NCBI RefSeq assembly: GCF_014836775.1
Contig: NZ_JACSQD010000001.1
Location: 1-64,000, forward strand
Reading direction: 5' to 3'
Origin: Arthrobacter gallicola
GTDB lineage: Bacteria > Actinomycetota > Actinomycetes > Actinomycetales > Micrococcaceae
DNA: 64,000 nucleotides
A model generated the notes under the pieces. It saw only the letters and a program-made list of their open reading frames with translations. It did no database searches and had not been told where the DNA came from. Of the stretch, positions 49,101 to 57,225 are shown piece after piece (the stretch's first letter is position 1; every line of letters begins with the position of its first letter). A program made the translations under genes and the position numbers.

Positions 49101-49256
49101 GCGGGAAGGATAATTCCGGTTCAGCTGGTCCGGCCATGCCGTCATCCACTTGGGGTTCGTCCGGAGTGAACCTGCCCGGTTTGCTCTGGCACCATGGGCC
49201 TGGCCTTTTCCGCAGGACACACGACGCCGCACCGGTTCAGGGGTACCTTCTTCCTC

Positions 49257-49832
49257 ATGACGAAGGTCAGTTATGCGGAGTTCCAGCGGCGCTGTGCCGT
49301 GGTGATCGGCACGCTGCGGGGTACGGTGCTGGAAATTGGAGCCGGCACCGGGGAAAACCTGGGGCTGCTGTCAGCGGAGGTGGAATGGATCGGCCTCGAG
49401 CCGGACGCCGGGCGCCGCGGGGAGCTGGACGCGGCCGCCGCTGCCCTCGGACACCCCGCAGCGTTGGCGCGGCCCGCAGAGGATACCGGCCTGGCAACGG
49501 GAAGCATGGATGCCGTGCTGGCAACGAAGGTGCTGTGTTCGGTTGCGGATCCCCAGGCCGTCCTCGCGGAGGTCCTGCGTGTACTGAAACCGGATGGCCG
49601 GGCGGTCTTCGCGGAGCACGTTGCCGCACCGGAGGGAAGCTTCAAACGGGGGCTGCAGCGGGCGGCGTCGCCGTTCAGTGCCAAATGGGATCACGGGTGC
49701 CGCTGGGACCGGGATTCCGCCGTCCTGCTGGCCGACGCCGGCTTCCGGGGACGGATTCAGAGCTTCGACGTCAGTCAGGGGATCCTCCCCTCCGTCCCGG
49801 TCATCCTCTTTGACGGCACGCCGCCCTCTTAG
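49257..49832 (+). CDS. class I SAM-dependent methyltransferase
   Basis: This 191-residue methyltransferase has the SAM-binding motif VLEIGAGTGENLGLL at residues ~24-38, acidic motif WIGLEPDAGR, DAVLATKVLCSVADP and VLRVLKPDGRAVFAEHV. It resembles the UbiE/Coq5 and thiol-S-methyltransferase groups; the substrate is unknown. ATG 49257 gives a standard N-terminus; an upstream ATG (49194) would add 21 unsupported residues. Confidence 0.84.
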   Translation: MTKVSYAEFQRRCAVVIGTLRGTVLEIGAGTGENLGLLSAEVEWIGLEPDAGRRGELDAAAAALGHPAALARPAEDTGLATGSMDAVLATKVLCSVADPQAVLAEVLRVLKPDGRAVFAEHVAAPEGSFKRGLQRAASPFSAKWDHGCRWDRDSAVLLADAGFRGRIQSFDVSQGILPSVPVILFDGTPPS

Positions 49833-49979
49833 CAGGACGCGGACGAAAAATCTGCTGTGCCGCCCGGGCCGTGTAACAGGTAGGCTAAGACAGCCGGTAA
49901 GGCACGAACGGTAAGCGATGTACATCAGGCCAGCCGCAACCAATGCGGTATGGCCGGTTCTTTTTGGGGAGGAAACACC

Positions 49980-50450
49980 ATGGCGGGCGAGGACTTCAAC
50001 GCCGCACGTGCGGATGATCAGCGTGGCTTCAGCGCGGAGGACACGACTTCGATCAGCCTTCCGCCGATCTCGGATGCGGCGTCCATTGAGCCGAAGCTCA
50101 GTGTGGACGAGCGCGCCGCGGTGGCAGCCCTCCCCGCAGGCTCTGCCCTTCTCATCGCCCATTCCGGTCCCAATGCCGGTGCACGCTTCCTGCTGGACCA
50201 GGACGTCACCACGGCGGGGCGCCACCCCAACGCGGACGTCTTCCTGGACGACGTCACCGTCTCCCGCAAGCACGTTGAATTCCGCCGCAGCCCCGAAGGA
50301 TTCCGGGTGGTGGACTCCATGAGCCTGAACGGGACATACGTCAACAACGACCGCGTGGACAGCCTGCTGCTGCGCACCGGCAATGAAGTCCAGATTGGCA
50401 AGTTCCGGCTCACTTTCTACGCTGCCCGCCCGGCTTCCGGCACGGCCTAA
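49980..50450 (+). CDS. garA: FHA-domain protein, GarA/OdhI homologue
   Basis: This 156-residue protein has an N-terminal phospho-acceptor segment and a C-terminal FHA domain (residues ~62-145: AGRHPNADVFLDD, VSRKHVEFRR, SLNGTYVNN). The N-terminal segment reads EDTTSISLPP, corresponding to the ETTS motif phosphorylated by Ser/Thr kinases in mycobacteria and corynebacteria. Unphosphorylated GarA/OdhI inhibits 2-oxoglutarate dehydrogenase. GGAGGAAAC precedes the ATG. The order garA, ftsR-like, DUF151, merR matches Rv1827-Rv1830. Confidence 0.9.
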   Translation: MAGEDFNAARADDQRGFSAEDTTSISLPPISDAASIEPKLSVDERAAVAALPAGSALLIAHSGPNAGARFLLDQDVTTAGRHPNADVFLDDVTVSRKHVEFRRSPEGFRVVDSMSLNGTYVNNDRVDSLLLRTGNEVQIGKFRLTFYAARPASGTA

Positions 50451-50462
50451 AGGCTGGATCGA

Positions 50463-51218
50463 ATGCCAGGACCAGAGGCTGCGCGGCGCGCCGTCGGCAC
50501 CGCCGCGGAGCGTGCGCGTCCGCGTGTGCTCAACATCGGCCAGGTCCTCGGCGACCTCAGTGGTGAGTTCCCGGGGATCAGCGCGTCCAAAATCCGTTTC
50601 CTGGAGGAAAAGGGACTGGTCGCTCCGCAGCGGACTGCTGCCGGCTACCGGAAGTACTCGATTGCAGACGTAGAACGTCTCCGGTTTGTACTGGCGCTGC
50701 AGCGGGACCAGTACCTGCCGCTGAAAGTCATCAAGGACTACCTCGATGCCATCGACAGGGGAGAACGCCCCGAATCGCTGCCGGGCGGCATCACGCTCTC
50801 GCCGCGCGCCGTTTCGGAACAGCTGGCAGACGAACTTGCTGCCCGGACACGGGCCCGCCTGTTCACCTTCGATGAGCTGGTTGCGGAGTCGGGTGCCACA
50901 CCGGAGCTGGTCCAAAGCCTCATCAGTTTCGGCCTTATCACCGCCCCGGCCCAGCAGTATGATGAACACGCCCTGAAAGTCGTCAAAGCCTGTATGCAGC
51001 TGGAGGCCCACGGCATCGAGCCACGTCACCTGAGGCCGTTCCGTGCCGCTGCAGACCGGGAACTGGGGCTGGTGGAGCGGGCGATCGCACCCGTTGCCTC
51101 ACGCAGGGACGTCGCCTCCAAAGCGCGGGCGGCCGAAACAGCGCGGGAGATCAGCGAGCTTTGCCTGAACCTGCACAGCGCCCTGGTCAACGGCCAGATA
51201 GCCCGGATGGAGAGCTGA
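50463..51218 (+). CDS. ftsR: MerR-family regulator, FtsR/Rv1828 type
   Basis: This 251-residue MerR-like regulator has a winged helix (LNIGQVLGDLSGEFPGISASKIRFLEEKGLV, residues ~22-52), RTAAGYRKYSIADVERLRFVL and a C-terminal second winged-helix-like region (LFTFDELVAESGATPELVQSL). The family member FtsR of Corynebacterium glutamicum activates ftsZ and other division genes. It starts 12 bases after garA and ends 5 bases before the DUF151 gene, so the three form an operon. Confidence 0.87.
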   Translation: MPGPEAARRAVGTAAERARPRVLNIGQVLGDLSGEFPGISASKIRFLEEKGLVAPQRTAAGYRKYSIADVERLRFVLALQRDQYLPLKVIKDYLDAIDRGERPESLPGGITLSPRAVSEQLADELAARTRARLFTFDELVAESGATPELVQSLISFGLITAPAQQYDEHALKVVKACMQLEAHGIEPRHLRPFRAAADRELGLVERAIAPVASRRDVASKARAAETAREISELCLNLHSALVNGQIARMES

Positions 51219-51223
51219 AGCCG

Positions 51224-51721
51224 ATGCAGGAAGTCGAAGTAGTGGGCGTACGGATTGAACTGCCCTCAAATCAGCCCCTGGTGCTGCTGAAGGAACTTGA
51301 GGGAGAGCGTCACCTTCCCATTTGGATCGGAGCGCCTGAAGCCAGTGCCATTGCCTTTGTGCAGCAGGGAATAGTCCCGCCCCGACCCATGACGCACGAC
51401 CTGATGGTCAGTGTCATCAAGGCGCTGCAGCGCCGGGTGACCGAAGTCCGGCTGGTCTCGGTGGAAGACACCGTGTTCCATGCGGAACTGGTGTTCGACG
51501 ACGGCACCCGGGTCTCTTCCCGCGCGTCCGACGCGATCGCCGTCGCCCTGCGGGCCCCCTGCCCGATCTTCTGTGCCGATACCGTCCTGGATGAAGCCGG
51601 CGTGCGCATCACCGAGGCTGACGCTGATGAGGACGAGGACGAGCAGGAGAATGCCGAGCAGGAACTGCGCCAGTTCCGGGAGTTCCTCGCAGACGTGGAA
51701 CCCGAGGATTTTGAACGCTGA
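51224..51721 (+). CDS. DUF151 bifunctional nuclease-family protein
   Basis: This 165-residue protein matches Rv1829 in position. The DUF151 core is VEVVGVRIELPSNQPLVLLKE, LPIWIGAPEASAIAF, RPMTHDLMVSVIKAL and FHAELVFDDGTRVSSRASDAIAVALR. A highly acidic C-terminal tail follows (DADEDEDEQENAEQEL). A related Thermotoga protein and plant homologues have nuclease activity; activity here is inferred only. ATG 51224 is 5 bases after the ftsR-like stop. Confidence 0.87.
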   Translation: MQEVEVVGVRIELPSNQPLVLLKELEGERHLPIWIGAPEASAIAFVQQGIVPPRPMTHDLMVSVIKALQRRVTEVRLVSVEDTVFHAELVFDDGTRVSSRASDAIAVALRAPCPIFCADTVLDEAGVRITEADADEDEDEQENAEQELRQFREFLADVEPEDFER

Positions 51722-51759
51722 GCGGCCCGACACGCCTGCAAAAAAAGAGGGTCACATCT

Positions 51760-51788
51760 TTGACCTTGGCCGTCCGCAGATCTAACGT
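51760..51788 (+). promoter_or_regulatory. sigma-70-type promoter of merR leader
   Basis: TTGACC (51760-51765), a 17-base spacer and TAACGT (51783-51788) fit a housekeeping promoter well. The predicted start near 51795 would give a leader of about 220 bases before the GTG at 52018. Confidence 0.6.
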
Positions 51789-51802
51789 CGAAGCATAGAG
51801 TT

Positions 51803-51952
51803 CCCATTGCGCTAATGGGTCATCAGGAAGACACTTAGACAGGCCTCTACAACCACAGGCGAACGCAGACAGGGTCCGGAAGGGCCGGTTTAAGCACCGG
51901 CCGGGCAAGCACCTTCGAATCCCGTCTGCGTCACCAACCAGCGAACAGCTGG
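51803..51952 (+). ncRNA. candidate structured leader RNA upstream of merR
   Basis: Several stems occur in sequence: 51803-51808 with 51814-51819. An 11-bp closing stem follows, ACGCAGAC(A)GGG (51863-51874) with CCCGTCTGCGT (51921-51931), enclosing GAAGG/CCTTC (51879-51883 with 51912-51916) and a GCCGGT/ACCGGC hairpin (51884-51889 with 51896-51901). A last hairpin is CCAGC/GCTGG (51938-51952). The region contains no ORF. It may be a cis-regulatory leader or a separate small RNA; it fits no RNA family I recognise. Confidence 0.5.
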
Positions 51953-52017
51953 AATGCACCAGTCCCGATGACCTCAGGCAGCCGCCGACTTTACGGGGAC
52001 CGTAACTAGGAGGAACA

Positions 52018-52608
52018 GTGAGTCCGAAAGGCGATGCCGGCGAACACCGCGCCGTTGCACCCGGGAAAGTACTTCCGGCCAGTGCCCAGGGACTGCTGTT
52101 CACCGAAGACCTCCCGGTCCTGGACGAAGATGCCGGTTACCGTGGCCCCACTGCCTGTAAGGCGGCCGGCATCACGTACCGCCAGCTGGACTACTGGGCA
52201 CGCACCGGACTCGTGGAGCCCGCTGTCCGCGGTGCTTCGGGTTCCGGCACCCAGCGCCTCTACAGTTTCCGCGACATCCTGGTCCTGAAGGTCGTCAAGC
52301 GCCTGCTGGACACCGGTGTTTCCCTGCAGCAGATTCGTACCGCCGTCGAGCACCTGCGCGAACGCGGTGTGGAAGACCTGGCCCAGATCACTCTGATGAG
52401 CGACGGCGCCAGTGTTTATGAGTGCACCTCAGCTGACGAGGTGATTGATCTGGTCCAGGGTGGGCAGGGTGTCTTTGGCATCGCCGTCGGCAGGGTCTGG
52501 CGTGAGGTAGAAGGAAGCCTCGCCCAGCTGCCGAGCGAGCATGTCGATGAGCATTCCTACGCTGAAGATGAACTGAGCCGGCGGCGCGCCGCCCGCAAGA
52601 TCAGCTAG
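52018..52608 (+). CDS. MerR-family regulator (Rv1830 type)
   Basis: This 196-residue regulator has an N-terminal ~40 residues that are variable, followed by the MerR winged helix YRGPTACKAAGITYRQLDYWARTGLVEPA and the dimerisation helix with LLDTGVSLQQIRTAVEHLRE. The GTG start has AGGAGGAAC just upstream. It completes the conserved garA-ftsR-DUF151-merR set but is separated by a 296-base region with its own promoter and structured leader. Confidence 0.88.
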   Translation: MSPKGDAGEHRAVAPGKVLPASAQGLLFTEDLPVLDEDAGYRGPTACKAAGITYRQLDYWARTGLVEPAVRGASGSGTQRLYSFRDILVLKVVKRLLDTGVSLQQIRTAVEHLRERGVEDLAQITLMSDGASVYECTSADEVIDLVQGGQGVFGIAVGRVWREVEGSLAQLPSEHVDEHSYAEDELSRRRAARKIS

Positions 52609-52632
52609 CGGACCTGCAGACCGCAAAACCGA

Positions 52633-52670
52633 AATAAGAGGCCGCTTCCTTCGGGAAGCGGCCTCTTATT
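52633..52670. terminator. strong bidirectional terminator
   Basis: A perfect 17-bp stem (52633-52649 with 52654-52670) carries a TTCG tetraloop. It lies between the convergent merR and ParA-like genes and is flanked by A/T bases on both sides, so it can end both transcripts. Confidence 0.92.
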
Positions 52671-52698
52671 TGATTACCGGCCGGCGCCGCAACAGCTC

Positions 52699-53553
52699 CT
52701 AGCTGGCAGGGCGGCGCATCACCCGGTTGCGGACGCTGCCGGCCTGCACCAGGTTCTTCAGCAGGGAATCAAAGGTACCGGCCGCCTGTTTGGCTGAGTC
52801 GCCGGGCCAATGGTGCACAGAGTGTGCAGCGCCCTGGATCTGCTGCCAGTTTGCCTGCTCCGCGATGGTCGGCTCCAGCAGAAGGTCACCGAACATCTGC
52901 TTCATTTCAGCGAGGCGGAAGGTGTGCTCATTTGATGTCGACCGGACCCGGTTGGCCACGATGCCTGCCGGAGCCAGATTGGGCGCGAATTCCTGCCGGA
53001 ACAGGTCCAGGGCACGCATGGTCCGCTCCGTCCCAGCCACGGAGAAGAGACCCGGCTCGGCTACCAAAAGCACCCGGTTGCTGGCCGTCCAGGCCATGCG
53101 GGTCAGCCCGTTGAGGGAAGGCGGGCAGTCAATGAGGACCAGACCGTAGCCGCTGACCTTCCCGAGCAGGGTGGAGAGCCGTTTCAGGTCCCGCTTGCCG
53201 AGGTCCGGGCGGTCGTAGATCCCGGAGAACGCAGAGCCCATCGCGACGTCGAGGACGGGCTGCCTGGGCGTGTTCTGCCCGTTCAGCCGGCGTGCCGTTT
53301 TGGTCCAGCCGCTCGGGACCACGTTGGCCGCCAAATCCGCCTTACGAGCGCCGCGGAGCATTTCTCCAATGCCCAGATGGTCACCGGCTGAGACGCCCAG
53401 GCCTGTGGTGGCATCTGCGTGTGGATCAAGATCCACAACGAGGGTAGGAATTCCGGCAGCCAGTGCGGCTGATGCCAGGCCCAGCGTCACAGAAGTCTTG
53501 CCGACGCCGCCCTTCAGGCTGCTGATGCTCACTACTTGCACTTGTTGAACCAA
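52699..53553 (-). CDS. orphan ParA/MinD-family ATPase
   Basis: This 284-residue ATPase has the deviant Walker A SLKGGVGKTSVTLGLASAAL at residues ~12-31, LVVDLDPHADATTGLGVS and VLIDCPPSLNGLTRMAW. The second half diverges from chromosomal ParA. No ParB, no parS-like repeat and no cargo gene is adjacent, so its target cannot be named. The start TTG 53553 is uncertain; GTG 53541 or 53532 are possible. Confidence 0.85.
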   Translation of the reverse strand: MVQQVQVVSISSLKGGVGKTSVTLGLASAALAAGIPTLVVDLDPHADATTGLGVSAGDHLGIGEMLRGARKADLAANVVPSGWTKTARRLNGQNTPRQPVLDVAMGSAFSGIYDRPDLGKRDLKRLSTLLGKVSGYGLVLIDCPPSLNGLTRMAWTASNRVLLVAEPGLFSVAGTERTMRALDLFRQEFAPNLAPAGIVANRVRSTSNEHTFRLAEMKQMFGDLLLEPTIAEQANWQQIQGAAHSVHHWPGDSAKQAAGTFDSLLKNLVQAGSVRNRVMRRPAS

Positions 53554-53785
53554 TACCTAACGTGTTGAGGATCATGGGCGCCGGGTCCGTGCCGGGGGAC
53601 CACACTCATTCTATGTGACGTGTGCCGACAAGCCGGGCAGGCTGGGGTTTGCACATCTGCGTCCGGCACTGAACTATGCTCAAGGTGATCTATCTCACTG
53701 GTTCTTGCCGTTTGCGGGAGCCGTCATGAGACTGAAAGCTGACGGCTGGTCCGTTCCACCCACCCGCAACCCGTGCAGGAGTGCA

Positions 53786-56700
53786 ATGTTCTCGAAGATC
53801 CTGGTAGCCAACCGCGGCGAAATCGCCATCCGCGCTTTCCGCGCAGCCTATGAGCTCGGCGCGAAAACGGTGGCGGTGTTCCCGCATGAGGACCGCAACT
53901 CGATCCACCGCCAGAAGGCCGATGAGGCGTACCTCATTGGCAGCGAAGGCCATCCGGTCCGGGCCTACCTGGATGTTGACGAGATCCTGCGGGTGGCGCG
54001 GGAAGCCGGCTGCGACGCGATCTACCCGGGCTACGGTTTCCTCTCGGAGAATGCCCAGCTGGCCAGGGCAGCCAAGGAAGCGGGCATCACCTTTATTGGT
54101 CCCGGCGCGGACGTGCTGGAGCTGGCCGGGCACAAGGTGCATGCCCTCAATGCAGCGCGGGAGGCCGGGATCCCGGTGCTGCGCTCCACCGAGCCGAGCG
54201 CCGATGCGGAGGAGCTGCTGGCCAAGGCGGAGGACATCGGGTTCCCCATTTTCGTGAAGGCCGTTGCCGGCGGCGGCGGCCGGGGTATGCGGCGCGTAGA
54301 CACGGCCAGGGACCTGCCGGAGGCACTGAACGCCGCCATGCGGGAGGCGGATACTGCGTTCGGTGACCCCACGGTTTTCCTCGAGCAGGCCGTGCTGCGT
54401 CCGCGCCACATTGAGGTGCAGATCCTGGCGGACAGCGAGGGCAACGTTATCCACCTCTTCGAACGCGACTGCTCACTGCAGCGCCGGCACCAGAAGGTCA
54501 TCGAGATCGCCCCGGCGCCGAACCTGGACGAAGGGATCCGGCAGGCGCTGTACCGGGACGCCGTTACCTTCGCCAAGTCGCTGAACTACGTCAACGCCGG
54601 AACAGTCGAGTTCCTCGTGGACACGGTCGGCGAACGCGCCGGCCAGCATGTCTTCATCGAAATGAATCCCCGCATCCAGGTGGAACACACCGTCACCGAG
54701 GAAATCACCGACGTGGACCTGGTGCAGGCACAGATGCGCATCGCCGCGGGGGAAAACCTGGCGGACCTCGGCCTGGTCCAGGATGAACTGCAGATCCGCG
54801 GAGCGGCACTGCAGTGCCGCATCACCACCGAAGACCCGGCCAACGGTTTCCGGCCCGACGTCGGCAAGATCAGCGCCTACCGCTCCGCCGGCGGAGCAGG
54901 GGTACGGCTCGACGGCGGAACCGTCTACGCGGGTGCGGAGATCAGCCCGCACTTCGATTCCATGCTGGTAAAGCTCACCTGCCGCGGCCGGACCTACCCC
55001 GCCGCGGTGAACCGCGCCCGCCGCGCCCTGGCGGAATTCCGGATCCGCGGCGTCTCCAGCAACATTTCCTTCCTGCAGGCAGTCCTGGATGATCCGGACT
55101 TCATTGCCGGAGACGTTGCCACCTCCTTCATCGAGGAGCGCCCGGAGCTGCTGAACGCCCGCGGACCTGCGGACCGCGGAACCAAGCTGCTGAACTGGCT
55201 GGCCGATGTCACCGTGCACAAGCCCCACGGCGAACTGCCGGCACAGGTCAACCCAATGGACAAACTGCCCAAGGACCTGCCCGAGCCCCGCCCGGGATCG
55301 CGCCAGCGGCTGCAGGAACTGGGCCCGGAAAAGTTCGCTGCCGCACTTCGTGCCCAGCAGGCCCTCGCGGTCACCGACACCACGTTCCGGGACGCCCACC
55401 AGTCGCTGCTCGCCACCCGGGTCCGCACCCGGGATTTGATTGGAGCGGCTCCGGCCGTGGCTGCCCTGACCCCGGAACTGCTCTCGGTGGAGGCCTGGGG
55501 CGGGGCGACCTACGACGTCGCCCTCCGCTTCCTGGGCGAGGATCCATGGGAGCGGCTGGATGCGCTGCGCCAGGCGCTGCCCAACGTGTGCATCCAGATG
55601 CTGCTGCGCGGACGCAACACCGTCGGTTACACGCCCTACCCCACGGAGGTGACGGATGCGTTTGTCGAAGAGGCCGCGGCGGCCGGCGTGGACATCTTCC
55701 GCATCTTCGACGCACTGAACGACGTCAGCCAGATGGCGCCCGCCATCGAAGCGGTGCGCCGCACCGGCACGGCCGTCGCTGAGGCGGCGCTCTGCTACAC
55801 CGCTGACATGCTGGACCCCAAGGAAACCCTCTACACGCTGGATTACTACCTGGACCTGGCGCAGAAAATGGTGGACGCCGGGGCACACATCCTGGCCATC
55901 AAGGACATGGCCGGCCTGCTCCGCCCGGCCGCAGCGGCCAAGCTGGTGGCAGCCCTGCGCGAGCGGTTCGACCTCCCGGTCCACCTCCACACGCACGACA
56001 CCGCGGGCGGGCAGCTCGCCACCCTGCTGGCAGCCGCTGAAGCCGGGGTGGATGCTGTGGACGTTGCCAGTGCCACACTGGCCGGAACCACCAGCCAGCC
56101 CTCGGCGTCGTCCCTCGTGGCGGCCCTGGCCAATACTGAGCGGGATACCGGGCTGAGCCTCGACGCCGTCAGCTCGATGGAACCGTACTGGGAAGCTGTC
56201 CGCCGGGTCTACGCCCCGTTCGAGTCCGGGCTGGCAGGCCCCACGGGTCGGGTGTACCAGCATGAAATTCCCGGCGGCCAGCTGTCCAACCTGCGGCAGC
56301 AGGCGATCGCCCTCGGGCTCGGGGAGCGGTTCGAAGCCATCGAGGACATGTACACAGCTGCCGACCGGATCCTTGGCCGCCTGGTCAAGGTGACGCCGTC
56401 CTCCAAGGTTGTGGGGGACCTCGCCCTGCAGCTCGTTGGCGGCAACGTCTCACCGGATGACTTTGAAGAGAACCCGCAGAACTACGACATCCCGGACTCG
56501 GTTATCGGGTTCCTCAGCGGCGAACTGGGGGATCCTCCCGGCGGCTGGCCGGAGCCTTTCCGCACCAAGGCACTCCAGGGACGCAAACCCAAGCCGCGGC
56601 AGGTGGATCTGACCGAGGCTGACGAGCAGGGACTGGCCGGGGACTCCGCAACCCGGCGGGCAACCCTGAACCGGCTGCTCTTCGCCGGTCCGGCCAAAGA

Positions 56701-57184
56701 GTTCGCTGCGACGCGGGAGAGCTACGGTGATCTTTCGGTTCTGGACACGCGGGACTACCTCTACGGTCTGCGTCCGGGGGTCGAGCACGTCGTCGAACTG
56801 GAAAAGGGTGTCCGCCTGATCGCCACCCTGGAGGCCGTGTCGGAGCCCGATGACAAGGGTATGCGCACCGTGATGACGACCTTGAACGGGCAGATGCGGC
56901 CCGTCATGGTGCGGGACCGGCGGGTGGAAAGCAGCGCCAAAACCGCGGAACGGGCTGATCCGGCGCAGGCCGGCCACGTCGCGGCCCCCTTTGCCGGAGC
57001 TGTGACCCTGACCGTCGAGGAAGGCGCTGAGGTTGCTGCGGGGGACACGATCGCCACGATTGAGGCCATGAAGATGGAGGCGTCCATCACGGCCCCGGTG
57101 GCTGGAACGGTCAAACGGCTTGCCATCGCCGGGGTGCAGCAGGTGGACGGCGGCGACCTGCTCGTGGTGCTCGAGCCCAGCTGA
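53786..57184 (+). CDS. pyc: pyruvate carboxylase
   Basis: This 1132-residue biotin enzyme makes oxaloacetate from pyruvate, CO2 and ATP. The biotin carboxylase domain covers ~1-450 (MFSKILVANRGEIAIRAF, KAVAGGGGRGMRRV, HQKVIEIAPAPNLDEGI), the carboxyltransferase domain ~530-800 (VTDTTFRDAHQSLLATRVR), and the biotinyl domain is C-terminal with Lys in EAMKMEAS (~1094). ATG 53786 has AGGAG close upstream. It supplies oxaloacetate, which the 2-methylcitrate cycle also consumes. No clear promoter was found in the 232 bases upstream. Confidence 0.95.
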   Translation: MFSKILVANRGEIAIRAFRAAYELGAKTVAVFPHEDRNSIHRQKADEAYLIGSEGHPVRAYLDVDEILRVAREAGCDAIYPGYGFLSENAQLARAAKEAGITFIGPGADVLELAGHKVHALNAAREAGIPVLRSTEPSADAEELLAKAEDIGFPIFVKAVAGGGGRGMRRVDTARDLPEALNAAMREADTAFGDPTVFLEQAVLRPRHIEVQILADSEGNVIHLFERDCSLQRRHQKVIEIAPAPNLDEGIRQALYRDAVTFAKSLNYVNAGTVEFLVDTVGERAGQHVFIEMNPRIQVEHTVTEEITDVDLVQAQMRIAAGENLADLGLVQDELQIRGAALQCRITTEDPANGFRPDVGKISAYRSAGGAGVRLDGGTVYAGAEISPHFDSMLVKLTCRGRTYPAAVNRARRALAEFRIRGVSSNISFLQAVLDDPDFIAGDVATSFIEERPELLNARGPADRGTKLLNWLADVTVHKPHGELPAQVNPMDKLPKDLPEPRPGSRQRLQELGPEKFAAALRAQQALAVTDTTFRDAHQSLLATRVRTRDLIGAAPAVAALTPELLSVEAWGGATYDVALRFLGEDPWERLDALRQALPNVCIQMLLRGRNTVGYTPYPTEVTDAFVEEAAAAGVDIFRIFDALNDVSQMAPAIEAVRRTGTAVAEAALCYTADMLDPKETLYTLDYYLDLAQKMVDAGAHILAIKDMAGLLRPAAAAKLVAALRERFDLPVHLHTHDTAGGQLATLLAAAEAGVDAVDVASATLAGTTSQPSASSLVAALANTERDTGLSLDAVSSMEPYWEAVRRVYAPFESGLAGPTGRVYQHEIPGGQLSNLRQQAIALGLGERFEAIEDMYTAADRILGRLVKVTPSSKVVGDLALQLVGGNVSPDDFEENPQNYDIPDSVIGFLSGELGDPPGGWPEPFRTKALQGRKPKPRQVDLTEADEQGLAGDSATRRATLNRLLFAGPAKEFAATRESYGDLSVLDTRDYLYGLRPGVEHVVELEKGVRLIATLEAVSEPDDKGMRTVMTTLNGQMRPVMVRDRRVESSAKTAERADPAQAGHVAAPFAGAVTLTVEEGAEVAAGDTIATIEAMKMEASITAPVAGTVKRLAIAGVQQVDGGDLLVVLEPS

Positions 57185-57225
57185 TCCCGCCCGGGACCGG
57201 AGCCGGCCGCCGATAGACTGGAGGG

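Noticed and set aside
51863..51935. tRNA gene or tRNA-like 3' end (TTCGAATCC and a following CACCA)
   Set aside because: The bases around TTCGAAT do not form a T stem and no D or anticodon arm is present; the closing stem with an inner hairpin does not fold as a cloverleaf.
51863..51935. Small SRP RNA (GGTCCGGAAGG similarity)
   Set aside because: The match is limited to about ten bases; the asymmetric loop sequence and paired tetraloop stem needed for SRP RNA are absent.
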